A stretch of DNA of 64,000 bases, from positions 434,001 to 498,000 of the forward strand of contig NZ_JAMTCI010000001.1 in assembly GCF_024171765.1 (NCBI RefSeq), in the 5' to 3' direction. Below the pieces are notes generated by a model. It saw nothing but the letters and a program-made list of their open reading frames with translations. It searched no databases and was not told where the DNA came from. The position numbers and the translations under genes are program-made. Of the stretch, positions 26,288 through 35,688 are shown piece after piece (within the stretch, counting starts at the first letter, position 1; every line of letters begins with the position of its first letter). This DNA is from Williamsia deligens (GTDB taxonomy: Bacteria > Actinomycetota > Actinomycetes > Mycobacteriales > Mycobacteriaceae).

Positions 26288-27892
26288 CTATCGCAGCACA
26301 GGAATGCGCGCAATAGCAATTCCGAAGCCCAGCATTCGCAACTGACGCCCTTGTTGCATTAAGTTCAACTTGCTGAAGAAAGGGAGCCAGTCCCGACCAG
26401 GCTTTTCAGAGTTAGCAACGACAGCGTACGTAATGCAGTAATGAGACCGGTCGACACTTTCGTCGCCGGCGGGGATCAAGTCAGTCCAGCTGGCGCGTTG
26501 CGCATCCGGCAGCTGCTTTTCGATCAGCTCGCGAACACGCGCACGGAAAACTCCATCATTAACAAAGGTGAGAGCAGAAACGCCACCCTGCGCGAATAAA
26601 TGACTAAGGGTTGAGGATCGTGATTTTCTCTTGATATGAATTAAGTCGCCATTCTTCGACAGCAGGTCACAGAATTCGATCCCGCTACTCGCTCCTCCGG
26701 GACGCCGGATTCGCGCGTCAAGGTTGATAATTTCGTCCGGAAAGACACTTGCCACTCGCGCGTTATAGGCGGACTCGATTTCACCAGATCTGGCAGGCGG
26801 AAATGTGAGCCGCGCGCCTGGAAGGGACTCTGCGAACGCGTCAACTTCCTGAACTAACGTAGAGCTTATTGCGAACCAGCGGCCTTCGATCAGGACGTGC
26901 AGCTTGTCTTCAATCCGCTGCTCCGACACGAGGCACCGGTAAATGCTTGACCGTTTATCGAAGTTTCCGGATCTCCCAAAACGCACCGATACGTGACGTG
27001 ACTTGAGAACCGACAAAGAGATAACCGCGCAGTCCGCGCCAAGACGTTCGAGATACTCATCAAGGTCTAGTTCGTCGTAAATGTGATCTCGCGTCCCCCC
27101 CAGTGTGAATCCGTCGACATCCGCCCATTCGATTGACTCCGGCAGAGCAAGGTGCGAACTCGCCGCTGCCCCGGATCGCAACTCGTCTACGAGAAGCTGG
27201 TCCAATGTCGAAACCACTCCTGGGTCTCGCACCTGGGACAATTGATCGATCCATCCAAAGTCCGTCTTGTAATCGTCAGCACCGAATGCGATGAGCAGGT
27301 CATCACAGATTTCGGGCAGTTTGGACACTGGCTCCTTTACACCCATGATAAGCGAATCGGATCCAGCGATCCGTGTCGCGAAGTCCCGGTCGCGGGGCTC
27401 GCCAGTGACTGCTCGCAATATGTCGGTGGCGATATCGACACCGAAGGTCGGTAGCTCTGCGCTTTTGCTCGCTTGAGTACTAGTCGACACAACTAGGTCT
27501 TCGAACGTTTTCGTGTCGAGGCCGCGGATCTGACGGGGGTCGATCCGATTCAGTGCGACCCGCAGGCCAAACTGGTACTCGATTTTGGACAAGTCGAGAA
27601 GCGATCGACCATAGCCAAACGTGAGCGCAAACATGCGTCCAGACGTTCTAAGAAGCAACAGTCCCGCCGTCGACGAAGAACGCACAGTCACCAAATTGGC
27701 TTGCAGTGCGGGCTGCACAAATCCCACCCACCGTGGTACCGATGGCCGGGGCTCGGTGTAGTAGAAGCGCCCGTCGATACCGGAAGAAGGATCGAGGTCA
27801 GCGATAAGGCCGGGCTTGTCGGGGTCGCGAGCATCATCAAACTCGACTACGCCGTCCCTCAGCAGATGGAACGTCAACCGCATCGTGTTCAT
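26288..27892 (-). CDS. TIGR04141 / DUF6119 family defence-associated protein
   Basis: A 534-residue cytosolic protein. The order LLLLRTSGRMFALTFGYGRS, LLDLSKIEYQFGLRVALNRI, then FGVDIATDILRAVTGEP, and the late GDLIHIKRKSRSSTLSHLFA segment with GGVSALTF, fits the sporadically distributed TIGR04141 family (DUF6119), which is found in restriction and phage-defence islands. Its biochemical role is not established; the late K-rich block looks like part of a nuclease-like or nucleic-acid-binding fold. ATG at 27892 chosen over a TTG nine codons earlier. Base composition is visibly more A+T-rich than the flanks. It diverges from the DUF4145 gene across about 400 bp. Confidence 0.82.
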   Translation of the reverse strand: MNTMRLTFHLLRDGVVEFDDARDPDKPGLIADLDPSSGIDGRFYYTEPRPSVPRWVGFVQPALQANLVTVRSSSTAGLLLLRTSGRMFALTFGYGRSLLDLSKIEYQFGLRVALNRIDPRQIRGLDTKTFEDLVVSTSTQASKSAELPTFGVDIATDILRAVTGEPRDRDFATRIAGSDSLIMGVKEPVSKLPEICDDLLIAFGADDYKTDFGWIDQLSQVRDPGVVSTLDQLLVDELRSGAAASSHLALPESIEWADVDGFTLGGTRDHIYDELDLDEYLERLGADCAVISLSVLKSRHVSVRFGRSGNFDKRSSIYRCLVSEQRIEDKLHVLIEGRWFAISSTLVQEVDAFAESLPGARLTFPPARSGEIESAYNARVASVFPDEIINLDARIRRPGGASSGIEFCDLLSKNGDLIHIKRKSRSSTLSHLFAQGGVSALTFVNDGVFRARVRELIEKQLPDAQRASWTDLIPAGDESVDRSHYCITYAVVANSEKPGRDWLPFFSKLNLMQQGRQLRMLGFGIAIARIPVLR

Positions 27893-28288
27893 AAGCCATC
27901 TTTCAGAAGACGGTGTCAATTGCTAAGCGCGATTTGCGCACCCACGGCGATCGCAGGCCGGTTCCCTTGCGCTTTGGTCTGGCACCCGTCTGCGATGAAG
28001 ATCATACCGGCCGTTTTACCTACCTACTAGCCCCAGTGTTACAGCCCTGGATTCGCCTCATCGCCCGCGTAACAGCAGCACCAGTTCCTCGAGGCACCTT
28101 TTGTTGACCCGAGCTCGCAACATTCGAGCCGCTTCAAAAGCATTGCCGCCCCCAAGGACAGCCTGTCAACTAGCATCGTTCATCAAGTGCGCAGCCCATC
28201 GACTCTGCGCGTGCTCTAGGCCGAGTATCCGGCTGATGGCATGGCCCGCCATGTCGCGGCTGGGTCTCATACGCGGAAAGAAGCGTTG
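27893..28288. other. 396-bp divergent intergenic region
   Basis: Lies between the divergently transcribed TIGR04141 and DUF4145 genes and must hold promoters for both. I see no convincing gene on either strand. AT-richer patches such as CGTTTTACCTACCTACTAGC, and TTGACC near 28103, are possible promoter elements, but none has a clear partner box. Confidence 0.4.
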
Positions 28289-29023
28289 ATGTTAACCGAC
28301 ATCCGAAACTTGGCGAGGTGGTTCGACTCTGATGAGTGGCCAGCGCTGCCGTGCCCCCGGCCAGATTGCTCCGGTCGACTTTCAATGCCCGCCGACGAGA
28401 TCCGGCACGACAAGTGGGACTACACGCACCAGAACTGGCAGGACTGGGGCGACCCGACCGATATCGAGGCCGTGTTCGTAGGCAGACTTCAGTGTTCGCG
28501 GGCGAAATGCCAAGCCGTTGTAGCCGTCAGTGGTCTCTACGGCGTTCAGTACGCCGACATCCGTGGCAGTTACACAGATGTGCTGCGCGTGCGGACGCTC
28601 TTTTTAGCGGTGCCGCTCTTCGAAACTCCGCCCGGCACGCCAGGCAGCGTTGCCTCGGAACTGCTACGCGCAGCGCAGCACATTTGGCTAGACCCAGGTG
28701 CGGCTGCAACATCACTCCGTCGCAGTCTCGAGGCTCTGCTGACGGAGCAGGGTGTACCAACACAAAAGGGCCCATGTCTTTTACGGCTCCACCAACGCAT
28801 TCTGTTGTTTCGGGATATGTCCCCAGAAGTCGGCGATCTGGTTGAGGCAGTTAAGTGGGTGGGAAACGACGGGACCCACGCCAGCGGCAGTCGGATGACG
28901 GCCGACGATGTACTTGACACTGCCGAGATGATCGAAGTGGCTCTAGGCGTGCTTTACGCAACAAATGCGGCCATCCACGCCCGAGCCGCCCGAATTGTAG
29001 CCGCAAAGACTCTTGTCCCGTAG
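28289..29023 (+). CDS. DUF4145-domain protein with N-terminal Cys pairs
   Basis: A 244-residue soluble protein. The N-terminal part carries LPCPRPDCSGRL and a later LQCSRAKCQAVV, two CxxxxC-type pairs that could bind zinc. The C-terminal 110 residues fit DUF4145: ATSLRRSLEALLTEQGVP, a long helix, then VEAVKWVGNDGTHASG and a final helix. DUF4145 domains occur in many restriction and anti-phage islands, often fused to or beside nucleases, and are thought to be regulatory or adaptor modules. ATG at 28289 has GGAAAGAAG upstream; a longer frame to 28241 lacks one. It diverges from the TIGR04141 gene, which may be its partner. Confidence 0.8.
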   Translation: MLTDIRNLARWFDSDEWPALPCPRPDCSGRLSMPADEIRHDKWDYTHQNWQDWGDPTDIEAVFVGRLQCSRAKCQAVVAVSGLYGVQYADIRGSYTDVLRVRTLFLAVPLFETPPGTPGSVASELLRAAQHIWLDPGAAATSLRRSLEALLTEQGVPTQKGPCLLRLHQRILLFRDMSPEVGDLVEAVKWVGNDGTHASGSRMTADDVLDTAEMIEVALGVLYATNAAIHARAARIVAAKTLVP

Positions 29024-29271
29024 GGGTTCTGGAGCGTCGTGCCAATGAGACAACTCAGCAAACCAGCGCCCGAGCGTCTTGCCCGTCTAGCAGTGTTGCA
29101 ACTAAGCCCCGAAACACAAACGCTGGCGCCTAGCCGCGCACTCTCGCGTTGACCATAGTGCGTGCGCCAGTGTAATAATTAATTGAAGATAAGCGCCAAA
29201 CACCGCTTCATCCTATCGGCCGCTTTGCGGATTCGCTTTGGGCTTTGACCGCGCGGCGGCCGTTCCACAGC

Positions 29272-30477
29272 TCATAACCAGGCGGCTACCCCGCCGTGCC
29301 CGGAGCATGTACCCCGTCGGTGCTGGCTAAACGAATAGGTGCCGTCCTCGCACTGCGCGGTCGCGTCATCCGGTGCCGAGTTCGCGGCAACCGGGCTGTG
29401 AATGCAGTTGCCGTCAGAATTGACATACGAATTGCCACCGCATCCTGACCCGTAATCATTGCCGGCCGGGGGCGGTGCCTGATACGTCTTCGTGGGCGGT
29501 GGGACGTAAGCCTGGACCGGCGGAGGCGTCGCGCGAGACTGGGTCGTGGGCGGTGGGACCGGGGACGGGGTGGCTTTCGTCACCGGCGGTGTCGCACCGC
29601 AGCCGGTCAGAACGCGGATCATGGCGTCCTTCTCGGGCTGGGTCACCCAGAGCTTGTAGATCGCTTTGACATCGATCTGGCGCGAGACATAGGTGCACCG
29701 GTACGACGTATTCGACGGCAGCCACGTCGCCGCGTCACCGTCACTCTTCTGCTCATTCGTCGGACCGTCAGTCGCCTGCAGGTTGCGTGGATCGTTCGCG
29801 AAGTCCTGGCGCTGCGCAGCCGAAAGCTGCTGCGCGCCCGTCTGCCACGCATCCGACAGCGCCACCACGTGATCGATCTGAACAGCCGACGAAGCAGTTC
29901 CGCCTGTGAACGCGATTGTTCGCCCGGTATACGGGTCGGCCAGCGACCCGGTCAGCACAGTGCACCCGTGCGAGCCGGGCTTGATCGTGGTCGTGGTGAG
30001 GTCTCGGCGCAGGATGTCGTTGCGGGTGTCGCAGCCGTTGTGTCCGGACTTGACGTCGACGTCATCGGTCCAGGCTTGGCCAAACATCTCCCGGCCGTGC
30101 CCAGTCTTCGGCGCCCGGCCCTTCACCGGCAGCGACTCGAGCTTGGTGAGCGCAGCGTTTGCAGGCGCTGCGGAATCCACAGGCCTTGCGACCGGAGCCA
30201 CCGCCAACGTCGGCTCCGGGGTTGGTGCCGCCGATGGGGTGGTCATCGCTGGCGGCGTGCTCGAGGTGCTGACGGCGCCCGCCGATGCGGTCTTGGTGCT
30301 GGTGTCTGTCTCCTGCTTCGGGGCGACAAGCCCGATGATCAGGAAGGCCACGAACACCGCGGCCAGAATGAATGGCCACTTACGGCGCTTCTTTGGTGGC
30401 TGCGGCGGTAGCCAGCTGGGGAGATCGCCGGGACGGTCAAAGTTGAATCCGGACAGATCCGGCGGGGGCGCAGACAC
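29272..30477 (-). CDS. membrane-anchored HNH nuclease (DUF1524) with DUF3761 tail
   Basis: A 401-residue protein: proline-rich cytosolic start, one membrane segment (KWPFILAAVFVAFLIIGLVA, about 33-52), a Thr/Ser/Pro-rich linker, an HNH nuclease domain of DUF1524 type (about 105-290, with AVQIDHVVALSDAWQTGAQQ, then NDPRNLQATDGPTNEQKSDG), a Pro-rich linker, and a C-terminal DUF3761 module (CEDGTYSFSQHRRGTCSGHG). Topology places the nuclease outside the membrane, as in secreted actinobacterial HNH proteins; it may take part in DNA scavenging or competition rather than restriction. GTG at 30477 chosen because the conserved SAPPPDLSGFNFDRPG follows. Confidence 0.85.
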   Translation of the reverse strand: MSAPPPDLSGFNFDRPGDLPSWLPPQPPKKRRKWPFILAAVFVAFLIIGLVAPKQETDTSTKTASAGAVSTSSTPPAMTTPSAAPTPEPTLAVAPVARPVDSAAPANAALTKLESLPVKGRAPKTGHGREMFGQAWTDDVDVKSGHNGCDTRNDILRRDLTTTTIKPGSHGCTVLTGSLADPYTGRTIAFTGGTASSAVQIDHVVALSDAWQTGAQQLSAAQRQDFANDPRNLQATDGPTNEQKSDGDAATWLPSNTSYRCTYVSRQIDVKAIYKLWVTQPEKDAMIRVLTGCGATPPVTKATPSPVPPPTTQSRATPPPVQAYVPPPTKTYQAPPPAGNDYGSGCGGNSYVNSDGNCIHSPVAANSAPDDATAQCEDGTYSFSQHRRGTCSGHGGVAAWL

Positions 30478-31130
30478 GAATAGATGGCTTTCTGGCACGA
30501 GGGAGGCGGGACGCGAGGTGTCCCGAACACATGTATACGTGACGCCGCACACGCCGTTACATCAATTTGATCCGGATCACTCGGGCGCGCATGAGTGTGC
30601 AGCGCCTAAACCTTCAGGCCCGGCGACGACGCGCCCCGTGGCGGCACGGTTGGCCCGCAGCACCGCCGGGCGACCTACCGCCTTGAGGAAGTTCGAGTGC
30701 CGTTGCGGCTGCGAAGTTTAGTCGCGTCGTTCCTCGGCTTGCTCTACTGTCCGCTCGGCCAGCCGCTGCGACGCCGCCTTCAGAGGGCGGGCGCCAGCAA
30801 CTGGCGGCGCTGCAGGGTGTAGTTCGGAGGGCCCTCAACCGCGTGGGACGGAGGGCGGGAACAGCGGCGCGCACGGAGCCGTCGGCGCGGGGTGCTCGGA
30901 CGGGGAACTCGCGCAGCACGGTGAGCGTGGCGAGTCGCAGCGGGATCCGCATGGGGACGCTGACCCGACGCCTCATCGAACGTCCCTGGTGCCTCCAGAG
31001 CGGCAGCCTCCTGGCGAGAACACAATCCGAATTGGATTCAGGAAGGTTCGGTATCTGACTGGCGACGCTCCGACCGGACTGTCTTGCAGAAAGGAAATCG
31101 AGGCGTCGCCGACGGGTAATCGAGTCGGGT
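30478..31130. other. 653-bp region without a supportable gene
   Basis: Lies between the start of the HNH nuclease gene and the end of the McrC-like gene, both on the minus strand. Open frames exist on both strands (for example 30614-31276 minus and 30843-31058 plus) but their products are Arg/Pro-rich, show no motif, and lack ribosome sites. The central 350 bases are much more G+C-rich than the flanking island genes, so this may be a fragment of different origin or the remains of a gene. No inverted repeats of insertion-sequence type were noticed. Confidence 0.4.
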
Positions 31131-33326
31131 CTAGCGCTGTGTGGGTGAATCGGGTCCCTCGTACCCTTGCGTGGACAGCACCACGTCGAGCCAAGTTGTC
31201 GAGTAAGGCCGGCCTCGCAGCCAGCCCTCTGGGAGCAATCGCGAGATGTCGATTTGATGCAACCATGCCGGAGCATCCACCTCTTGGAGGCGGGCTACCA
31301 GATAGGCCTCCCCTCTCGGCGCTGGATACCCCAGCCGCTCTAGCGACTTGCGGGTGGCTCCCTCCCACACCCCGACGCGGGCACAAAGAGCCAACTGCGA
31401 GTCTTCGGCTGCGGCTCCGTATAGCAGCATCAAGGGACCGTCCAGCGCTTGCTCACCCCGAGCCACCGCGCCTCTACGCTCACCAGTTCGGACGTTGTAA
31501 AGGCCCGTATGGCGGATCCATCGCCAATGGGCATCAGACCGCACATAACCGAGAAGCACCCCCGTGTCGGCCGGAGGAAGCTCGCCGACTGGCGGCTGAG
31601 CAAGTGGGTTGTCTGTCCCCTCACCCGCATAAGCGAGCGCTGACCAGTAAGTCGCCCGTCGGTATCGGGTTCCTGACGCAGCAACATGTTGAATCGAGCG
31701 ATTGACGAACTCGGCAAGCCTAGTCGTGTCCTGACCGCTCTCGTCGGGCCGCAGGGGAAAGGCACCGAGTCCGGGTAAGAACTCACCTTCTGCGAAAGCG
31801 AACTCGGCCGCTCTCGAACCGGGGAAGAGAACGTAGGAGCCGGCCGACGCACGAATCGCGTCCCTATAGGCATGCATCTTCAAAAGGTCGGTCCGCTTAC
31901 TGGTCCCGCTACGGCGCTCCGAGTCTTCCTCCTCAGCCACTTCGCCCGTCTCAAACGGACTCGCCCAATCGACCCGATACTTTGCATCGAAGTGGAGCCA
32001 TGTCTCTTGGCCACCCGGAGCGCGAATGAGAAGGCTTGCGTCAGGTCGCATGGGACGAGTCCAGCTGGCCTCGCGAAATTCCTTGTTAAAGAACAAATCA
32101 ATGAGCACCGCCTGGCCCGCAACGACGGTCTCGAACTTGAGCCGCGTCATTGCGTCTGCCCTCAGCACCAGCGACATTCCGGTCCCTGACGCCGCAAAGA
32201 GCTCTGCTGCGACATCGCGGCCTCCGCATGCTTGCGCAACGGCGTCGGCAAGCCGAGTGAAGGTCCAGTATTCGTACAGGGAGGCAACGCTCCTGCGCGA
32301 CACGAGCAGCAAATCCTCGAGATCAACGTCTAGCCCGACGGTGCCTTCGACCAGTGCCCATGCTGCATATAGCTGTCGATACCCCTCACGGCGACGCAGA
32401 ACCTGGTTGTCACCCGGGAACACCGAAAGCGGCTCGACCTCTCGAAATAGCGGCACGGAGAGAACCTCATCAAGCAAAGCGACCAGATCGCCCGCTTGCT
32501 CGACGCCGCGGCGTTTGGCCGCGCCTCCTAGCTTGTCGGCTTTTCGAACCACTTCAACCGCGATCGCACGCCACCGCTCTAAAGCGAACCGGGCGAAGCG
32601 ATTTGCGATCGTGTCAACCGTTTCTTCCGTCCGGTCGATAAGCAGAGAACGGGGCATGGAAGAAAGTGGCCCGCGCGGCGTCAGTACCCGAGCTCCTGGC
32701 CGGCCGAGCTGACCCCCCAACCTAGAGGACCCGCGCAACGGACGTCCTGGAGGGCGAGGCTCCTGAACGGACTCCCAAGCCCGGTGTGGATCAGCAAGTA
32801 TTTGAGAGATGGCCCACAAAAGATCAGATCCGGCAAGCAAGGACTGCAGAACCGCAAATTGCTGGTAGAGCAAGCGCGGAGAGTCGCCCGCCGCGCCTCC
32901 ATACAATCCCGAGCTCGGCGCAAAGCCCTGGTGCATCGCCTCTATCGAAAGCTCCGCCAGATCCGCCAGCATCCGGCCGAACGCCTGTTCATCCGAGAAC
33001 TTTGCACTGCGTACGTCGAACCGCCCCCGATAGTTTTCACCTGATGCAGTAGTGACCATCACCGACACGACGCCGACGGACTCTCCTGGAAGGAGGCGGC
33101 CCGCGGCGAAAGAGTTGTCGTCGAAGTCAAATAGCTCGGAAGGCTCAACTTTGCTAATTTGCTCGGATAGGTCGAATTTGAACCGGTAGACACCGCCCTC
33201 TCGAAGAACGACTGCACCCGCGGCAGCAACCTCAGGGTTGAGATACGAAGCTCTCGGCAAGCTCGATATGGTTAGTCGACCGCTTAGGTCGCCATCCCCA
33301 ATCAACTCCACCACCGCTGGAATCAT
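31131..33326 (-). CDS. McrC-like DUF2357 restriction nuclease subunit
   Basis: A 731-residue protein that should be the nuclease partner of the McrB-like ATPase encoded immediately upstream (two bases between stop and ATG). Residues about 1-430 are a DUF2357-type region (LYEYWTFTRLADAV near residue 350 is characteristic). The nuclease site is of PD-(D/E)XK type: RPDASLLI followed by WLHFDAKYRVDW near residue 442, then a KMHAYRDAI helix as in DUF524 nucleases. The C-terminal 180 residues (GYVRSDAHWRWIRHTGLYNV) form an extra domain, possibly an EVE/PUA-type reader. Expected role: cleavage of modified DNA in a type IV system. Confidence 0.85.
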   Translation of the reverse strand: MIPAVVELIGDGDLSGRLTISSLPRASYLNPEVAAAGAVVLREGGVYRFKFDLSEQISKVEPSELFDFDDNSFAAGRLLPGESVGVVSVMVTTASGENYRGRFDVRSAKFSDEQAFGRMLADLAELSIEAMHQGFAPSSGLYGGAAGDSPRLLYQQFAVLQSLLAGSDLLWAISQILADPHRAWESVQEPRPPGRPLRGSSRLGGQLGRPGARVLTPRGPLSSMPRSLLIDRTEETVDTIANRFARFALERWRAIAVEVVRKADKLGGAAKRRGVEQAGDLVALLDEVLSVPLFREVEPLSVFPGDNQVLRRREGYRQLYAAWALVEGTVGLDVDLEDLLLVSRRSVASLYEYWTFTRLADAVAQACGGRDVAAELFAASGTGMSLVLRADAMTRLKFETVVAGQAVLIDLFFNKEFREASWTRPMRPDASLLIRAPGGQETWLHFDAKYRVDWASPFETGEVAEEEDSERRSGTSKRTDLLKMHAYRDAIRASAGSYVLFPGSRAAEFAFAEGEFLPGLGAFPLRPDESGQDTTRLAEFVNRSIQHVAASGTRYRRATYWSALAYAGEGTDNPLAQPPVGELPPADTGVLLGYVRSDAHWRWIRHTGLYNVRTGERRGAVARGEQALDGPLMLLYGAAAEDSQLALCARVGVWEGATRKSLERLGYPAPRGEAYLVARLQEVDAPAWLHQIDISRLLPEGWLRGRPYSTTWLDVVLSTQGYEGPDSPTQR

Positions 33327-33328
33327 TC

Positions 33329-35365
33329 TTAATCCGTGAAGCTCACAAATTGATTGATTTCGGCGGAACGTAGCATGCGCCTCAGCTTTGATGCGCTCAG
33401 CGGCAATGCCGCCATGTCTAAATCATTCAAGGCGAAGCCTTGATCCGCATCCGCATCCGGTGTAGCAGCGAACGCGGCTAAAGATTTCAACACAGGTTCG
33501 GCACGTCGCCGTGAGCCGTGAATCTTCGGCAGGATTTTCAGAAGGACTATGAGATCTAAGGCCTTATTCCGCTCAGCCACACCGAGCTGTTGGAGCGCTG
33601 CAGCGAACCTCAAAGCTTCATAGAACACGCGGTGGCCAAACTCGTCGTCTGTATCTGAGAGTCGTTTATGCAGATCGCGCAGTGCGGCTGACACTGCACT
33701 CCTCCGATTGGTCCCTTCTTGCCACCGGTCGTCCCGGACGAGCTCGACCATACCGCGTAGGTGCGCGACATCAGCGGACGGGATGGCGCTTGGGCGGACG
33801 ATCTCATCGGAAAGATCTTCGGTGCTGGTTCGAACCTCGAAGGTCGCCGCACGATCGAGCACTTTGGGTGAAAACTGATAGGTCGTTTCGTCCACGTTCA
33901 CAGTTCCAATTACGAAAATGTTGCGAGGAAGTGCTACCAGTCGTTCTTCCGAACTCTTTAACCGCCACTCACCATCCGGCCCCACCGCTAGATTCGGAAG
34001 AACCGCGTCACGGGATTCGAAGCCGGAAAGGAAGTCCGAGAAGTATCGTTCGACGTGCGCTAGGTTCATTTCGTCCAGCAACAACAGGTACGGCATATCG
34101 GGCTCTTCCACCGCGGACAGAAAGAAACGTAGAGTGTCGGGCACGAACCATGCGGCTCTACCATTCAACGGTGGACGCAACGCGTCTTCGTAACCAAAAA
34201 TCGCCTCGGGTCCAGTCCAGTCCGGACGGACCGCGACCGGCAGGAAACGTCGGCCGTTCGGCCCTGATCCAAACCACTCCCCGAGACGGAGGGCAAGCTG
34301 AGTCTTGCCACTCCCCGACATTCCAGCCAACATCACCAACGGTTTTGTCACCAACGCCGCGAGGAGCGTCAGTACGAGGTCGCCGTGCCCGGTACGAACC
34401 CGAAGGCCCGAGGCATCTACCGCATCTCGGAAGGCCGACGCAATCTGTGCAAGTGACGACACACCCCCTCGTTCCACCTTTGGCTTATTAGCATTGTCGA
34501 TGGCGCTGTCCGATAGATCGAGTACCGCATCAATATCACGAAGGATTTCCGCGTCGTCAGGCACGGATCCGCGGGCGTAGAATTTGTGGACGATTGTGCT
34601 GGCCGCGTAATCCCGCGCAAGAGTACCGTTCCCTAGCGAAATCGCGTTGTCCGCCATGAACGAACGACTGCGGAGATCCGGAGTTGCTAGAGCTCTTACC
34701 CTCGAGGCGGTCGCCTCAAGCTGCTTTAGCATGTGATCGCGTCCCAGCTTTTTTAGCTCTTGTGTTCCCTGCGCAAGTGTGACGTACACACCCGACATAT
34801 CCTCGCGGAAGAGGAGAACCGGGTAGATGCCACTTTGCGTTGTTTTAGTGACGCGGCCGTCTAGCAGAGCAATCCACGGCGCCGCGGCCCAGTTCCCGAG
34901 ACCTACAGATCCCTTCACTTTTACGTGCGGTCTAGCTATCAGCGGTCCACTCTGTCCAATCCGCTCTTGCAGCGATCGCAGCGTCGCCATGACTGGGTGC
35001 GACCCGCTAAAGCTCCCCGTGCGCGCTTCGCGGTACTCGTCCATAAACTGTTCGAGAAGTGACTGAACTGCCCTGCCGCCGGGCTCGGTCTTGAGGATGA
35101 CGTCGAAGCCAGCAGGTTTGTAGGCTGCGCGCAGTTGGTGTCCACCGTTGAACTCAGTGTTCTTCAGAGTGCCTTCGTCCGGATGGTCGAGTCCGTACGC
35201 GACCCCCGCTATGGCCTTGGGGTCGTACTCGCGGCCGTCGACCACAAGGGCGTAGGCCGTAGCGCGCCCAAACCCGTGTTTGCTTAGGAACGCGTCCCGG
35301 CCGAGGTCGTCGTACTCCCGAATCGCTTGCTCAATAGCGTCTCGCGACAGCACTCCGAGGGCCAT
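33329..35365 (-). CDS. McrB-like AAA+ NTPase with N-terminal DNA-reader domains
   Basis: A 678-residue motor subunit of a type IV (modification-dependent) restriction system. Residues about 1-95 resemble the head domain of Streptomyces McrA (EYDDLGRDAFLSKHGFG; YDPKAIAGVAYGL). Residues about 100-230 match the MrcB N-terminal DUF3578 domain (KVKGSVGLGNWAAAPWIALL; YVTLAQGTQELKKLG). The AAA+ core has Walker A AGMSGSGKTQ near 350, Walker B LLLLDEMNLAHVERYFSDFL, and the sensor VIGTVNVDETTYQFSPKVLD, where McrB proteins show their GTPase motif. ATG at 35365 chosen; GTG at 35386 or TTG at 35392 are alternatives. It is operonic with the McrC-like gene. Confidence 0.87.
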   Translation of the reverse strand: MALGVLSRDAIEQAIREYDDLGRDAFLSKHGFGRATAYALVVDGREYDPKAIAGVAYGLDHPDEGTLKNTEFNGGHQLRAAYKPAGFDVILKTEPGGRAVQSLLEQFMDEYREARTGSFSGSHPVMATLRSLQERIGQSGPLIARPHVKVKGSVGLGNWAAAPWIALLDGRVTKTTQSGIYPVLLFREDMSGVYVTLAQGTQELKKLGRDHMLKQLEATASRVRALATPDLRSRSFMADNAISLGNGTLARDYAASTIVHKFYARGSVPDDAEILRDIDAVLDLSDSAIDNANKPKVERGGVSSLAQIASAFRDAVDASGLRVRTGHGDLVLTLLAALVTKPLVMLAGMSGSGKTQLALRLGEWFGSGPNGRRFLPVAVRPDWTGPEAIFGYEDALRPPLNGRAAWFVPDTLRFFLSAVEEPDMPYLLLLDEMNLAHVERYFSDFLSGFESRDAVLPNLAVGPDGEWRLKSSEERLVALPRNIFVIGTVNVDETTYQFSPKVLDRAATFEVRTSTEDLSDEIVRPSAIPSADVAHLRGMVELVRDDRWQEGTNRRSAVSAALRDLHKRLSDTDDEFGHRVFYEALRFAAALQQLGVAERNKALDLIVLLKILPKIHGSRRRAEPVLKSLAAFAATPDADADQGFALNDLDMAALPLSASKLRRMLRSAEINQFVSFTD

Positions 35366-35688
35366 CAGATCAATACCGTCCAACACATGCAAACAACCTT
35401 ATGTAGGTCGCGGCCATTTGTGGGTCGGCGCGCCACATGAGTAGAGCCTCTTCAACTCGTGGTGGTACGCAAGGAAACGCGTAGACGCGAATCGGTCGAG
35501 GACCAGGCCCGCTCGGCATTTGCTCCGTGTGCGCCTCCGTCACGTGCGCAGCATTCTGTTCCGATGAAAGGACAGGTCCAGCAGGGGCGTTGGGTCCAGA
35601 AGCACCCGACCTGACCAGCCTGAGTCAGAAGTCGCCCCTGTGTCGCTAACCTGAGTGCTGCGGACCGACGGGCTTCCTTCCAGCGTCG
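35366..35688. other. 323-bp divergent intergenic region
   Basis: Lies between the McrB-like gene (minus) and the nuclease-helicase gene (plus), so promoters for both must lie here. I saw no gene, repeat or clear terminator. Open frames opposite the helicase start are Arg-rich shadows without support. Confidence 0.4.

Noticed and set aside
26100-26290. Possible attachment site or tRNA fragment at the island edge
   Set aside because: No tRNA-like fold and no matching direct repeat noticed near the other edge at about 39.2 kb.
30614-31276. 220-codon minus-strand open frame between the HNH nuclease and McrC-like genes
   Set aside because: Overlaps the 3' end of the McrC-like gene, lacks a ribosome site and has an Arg/Ala/Pro-rich product without motifs.
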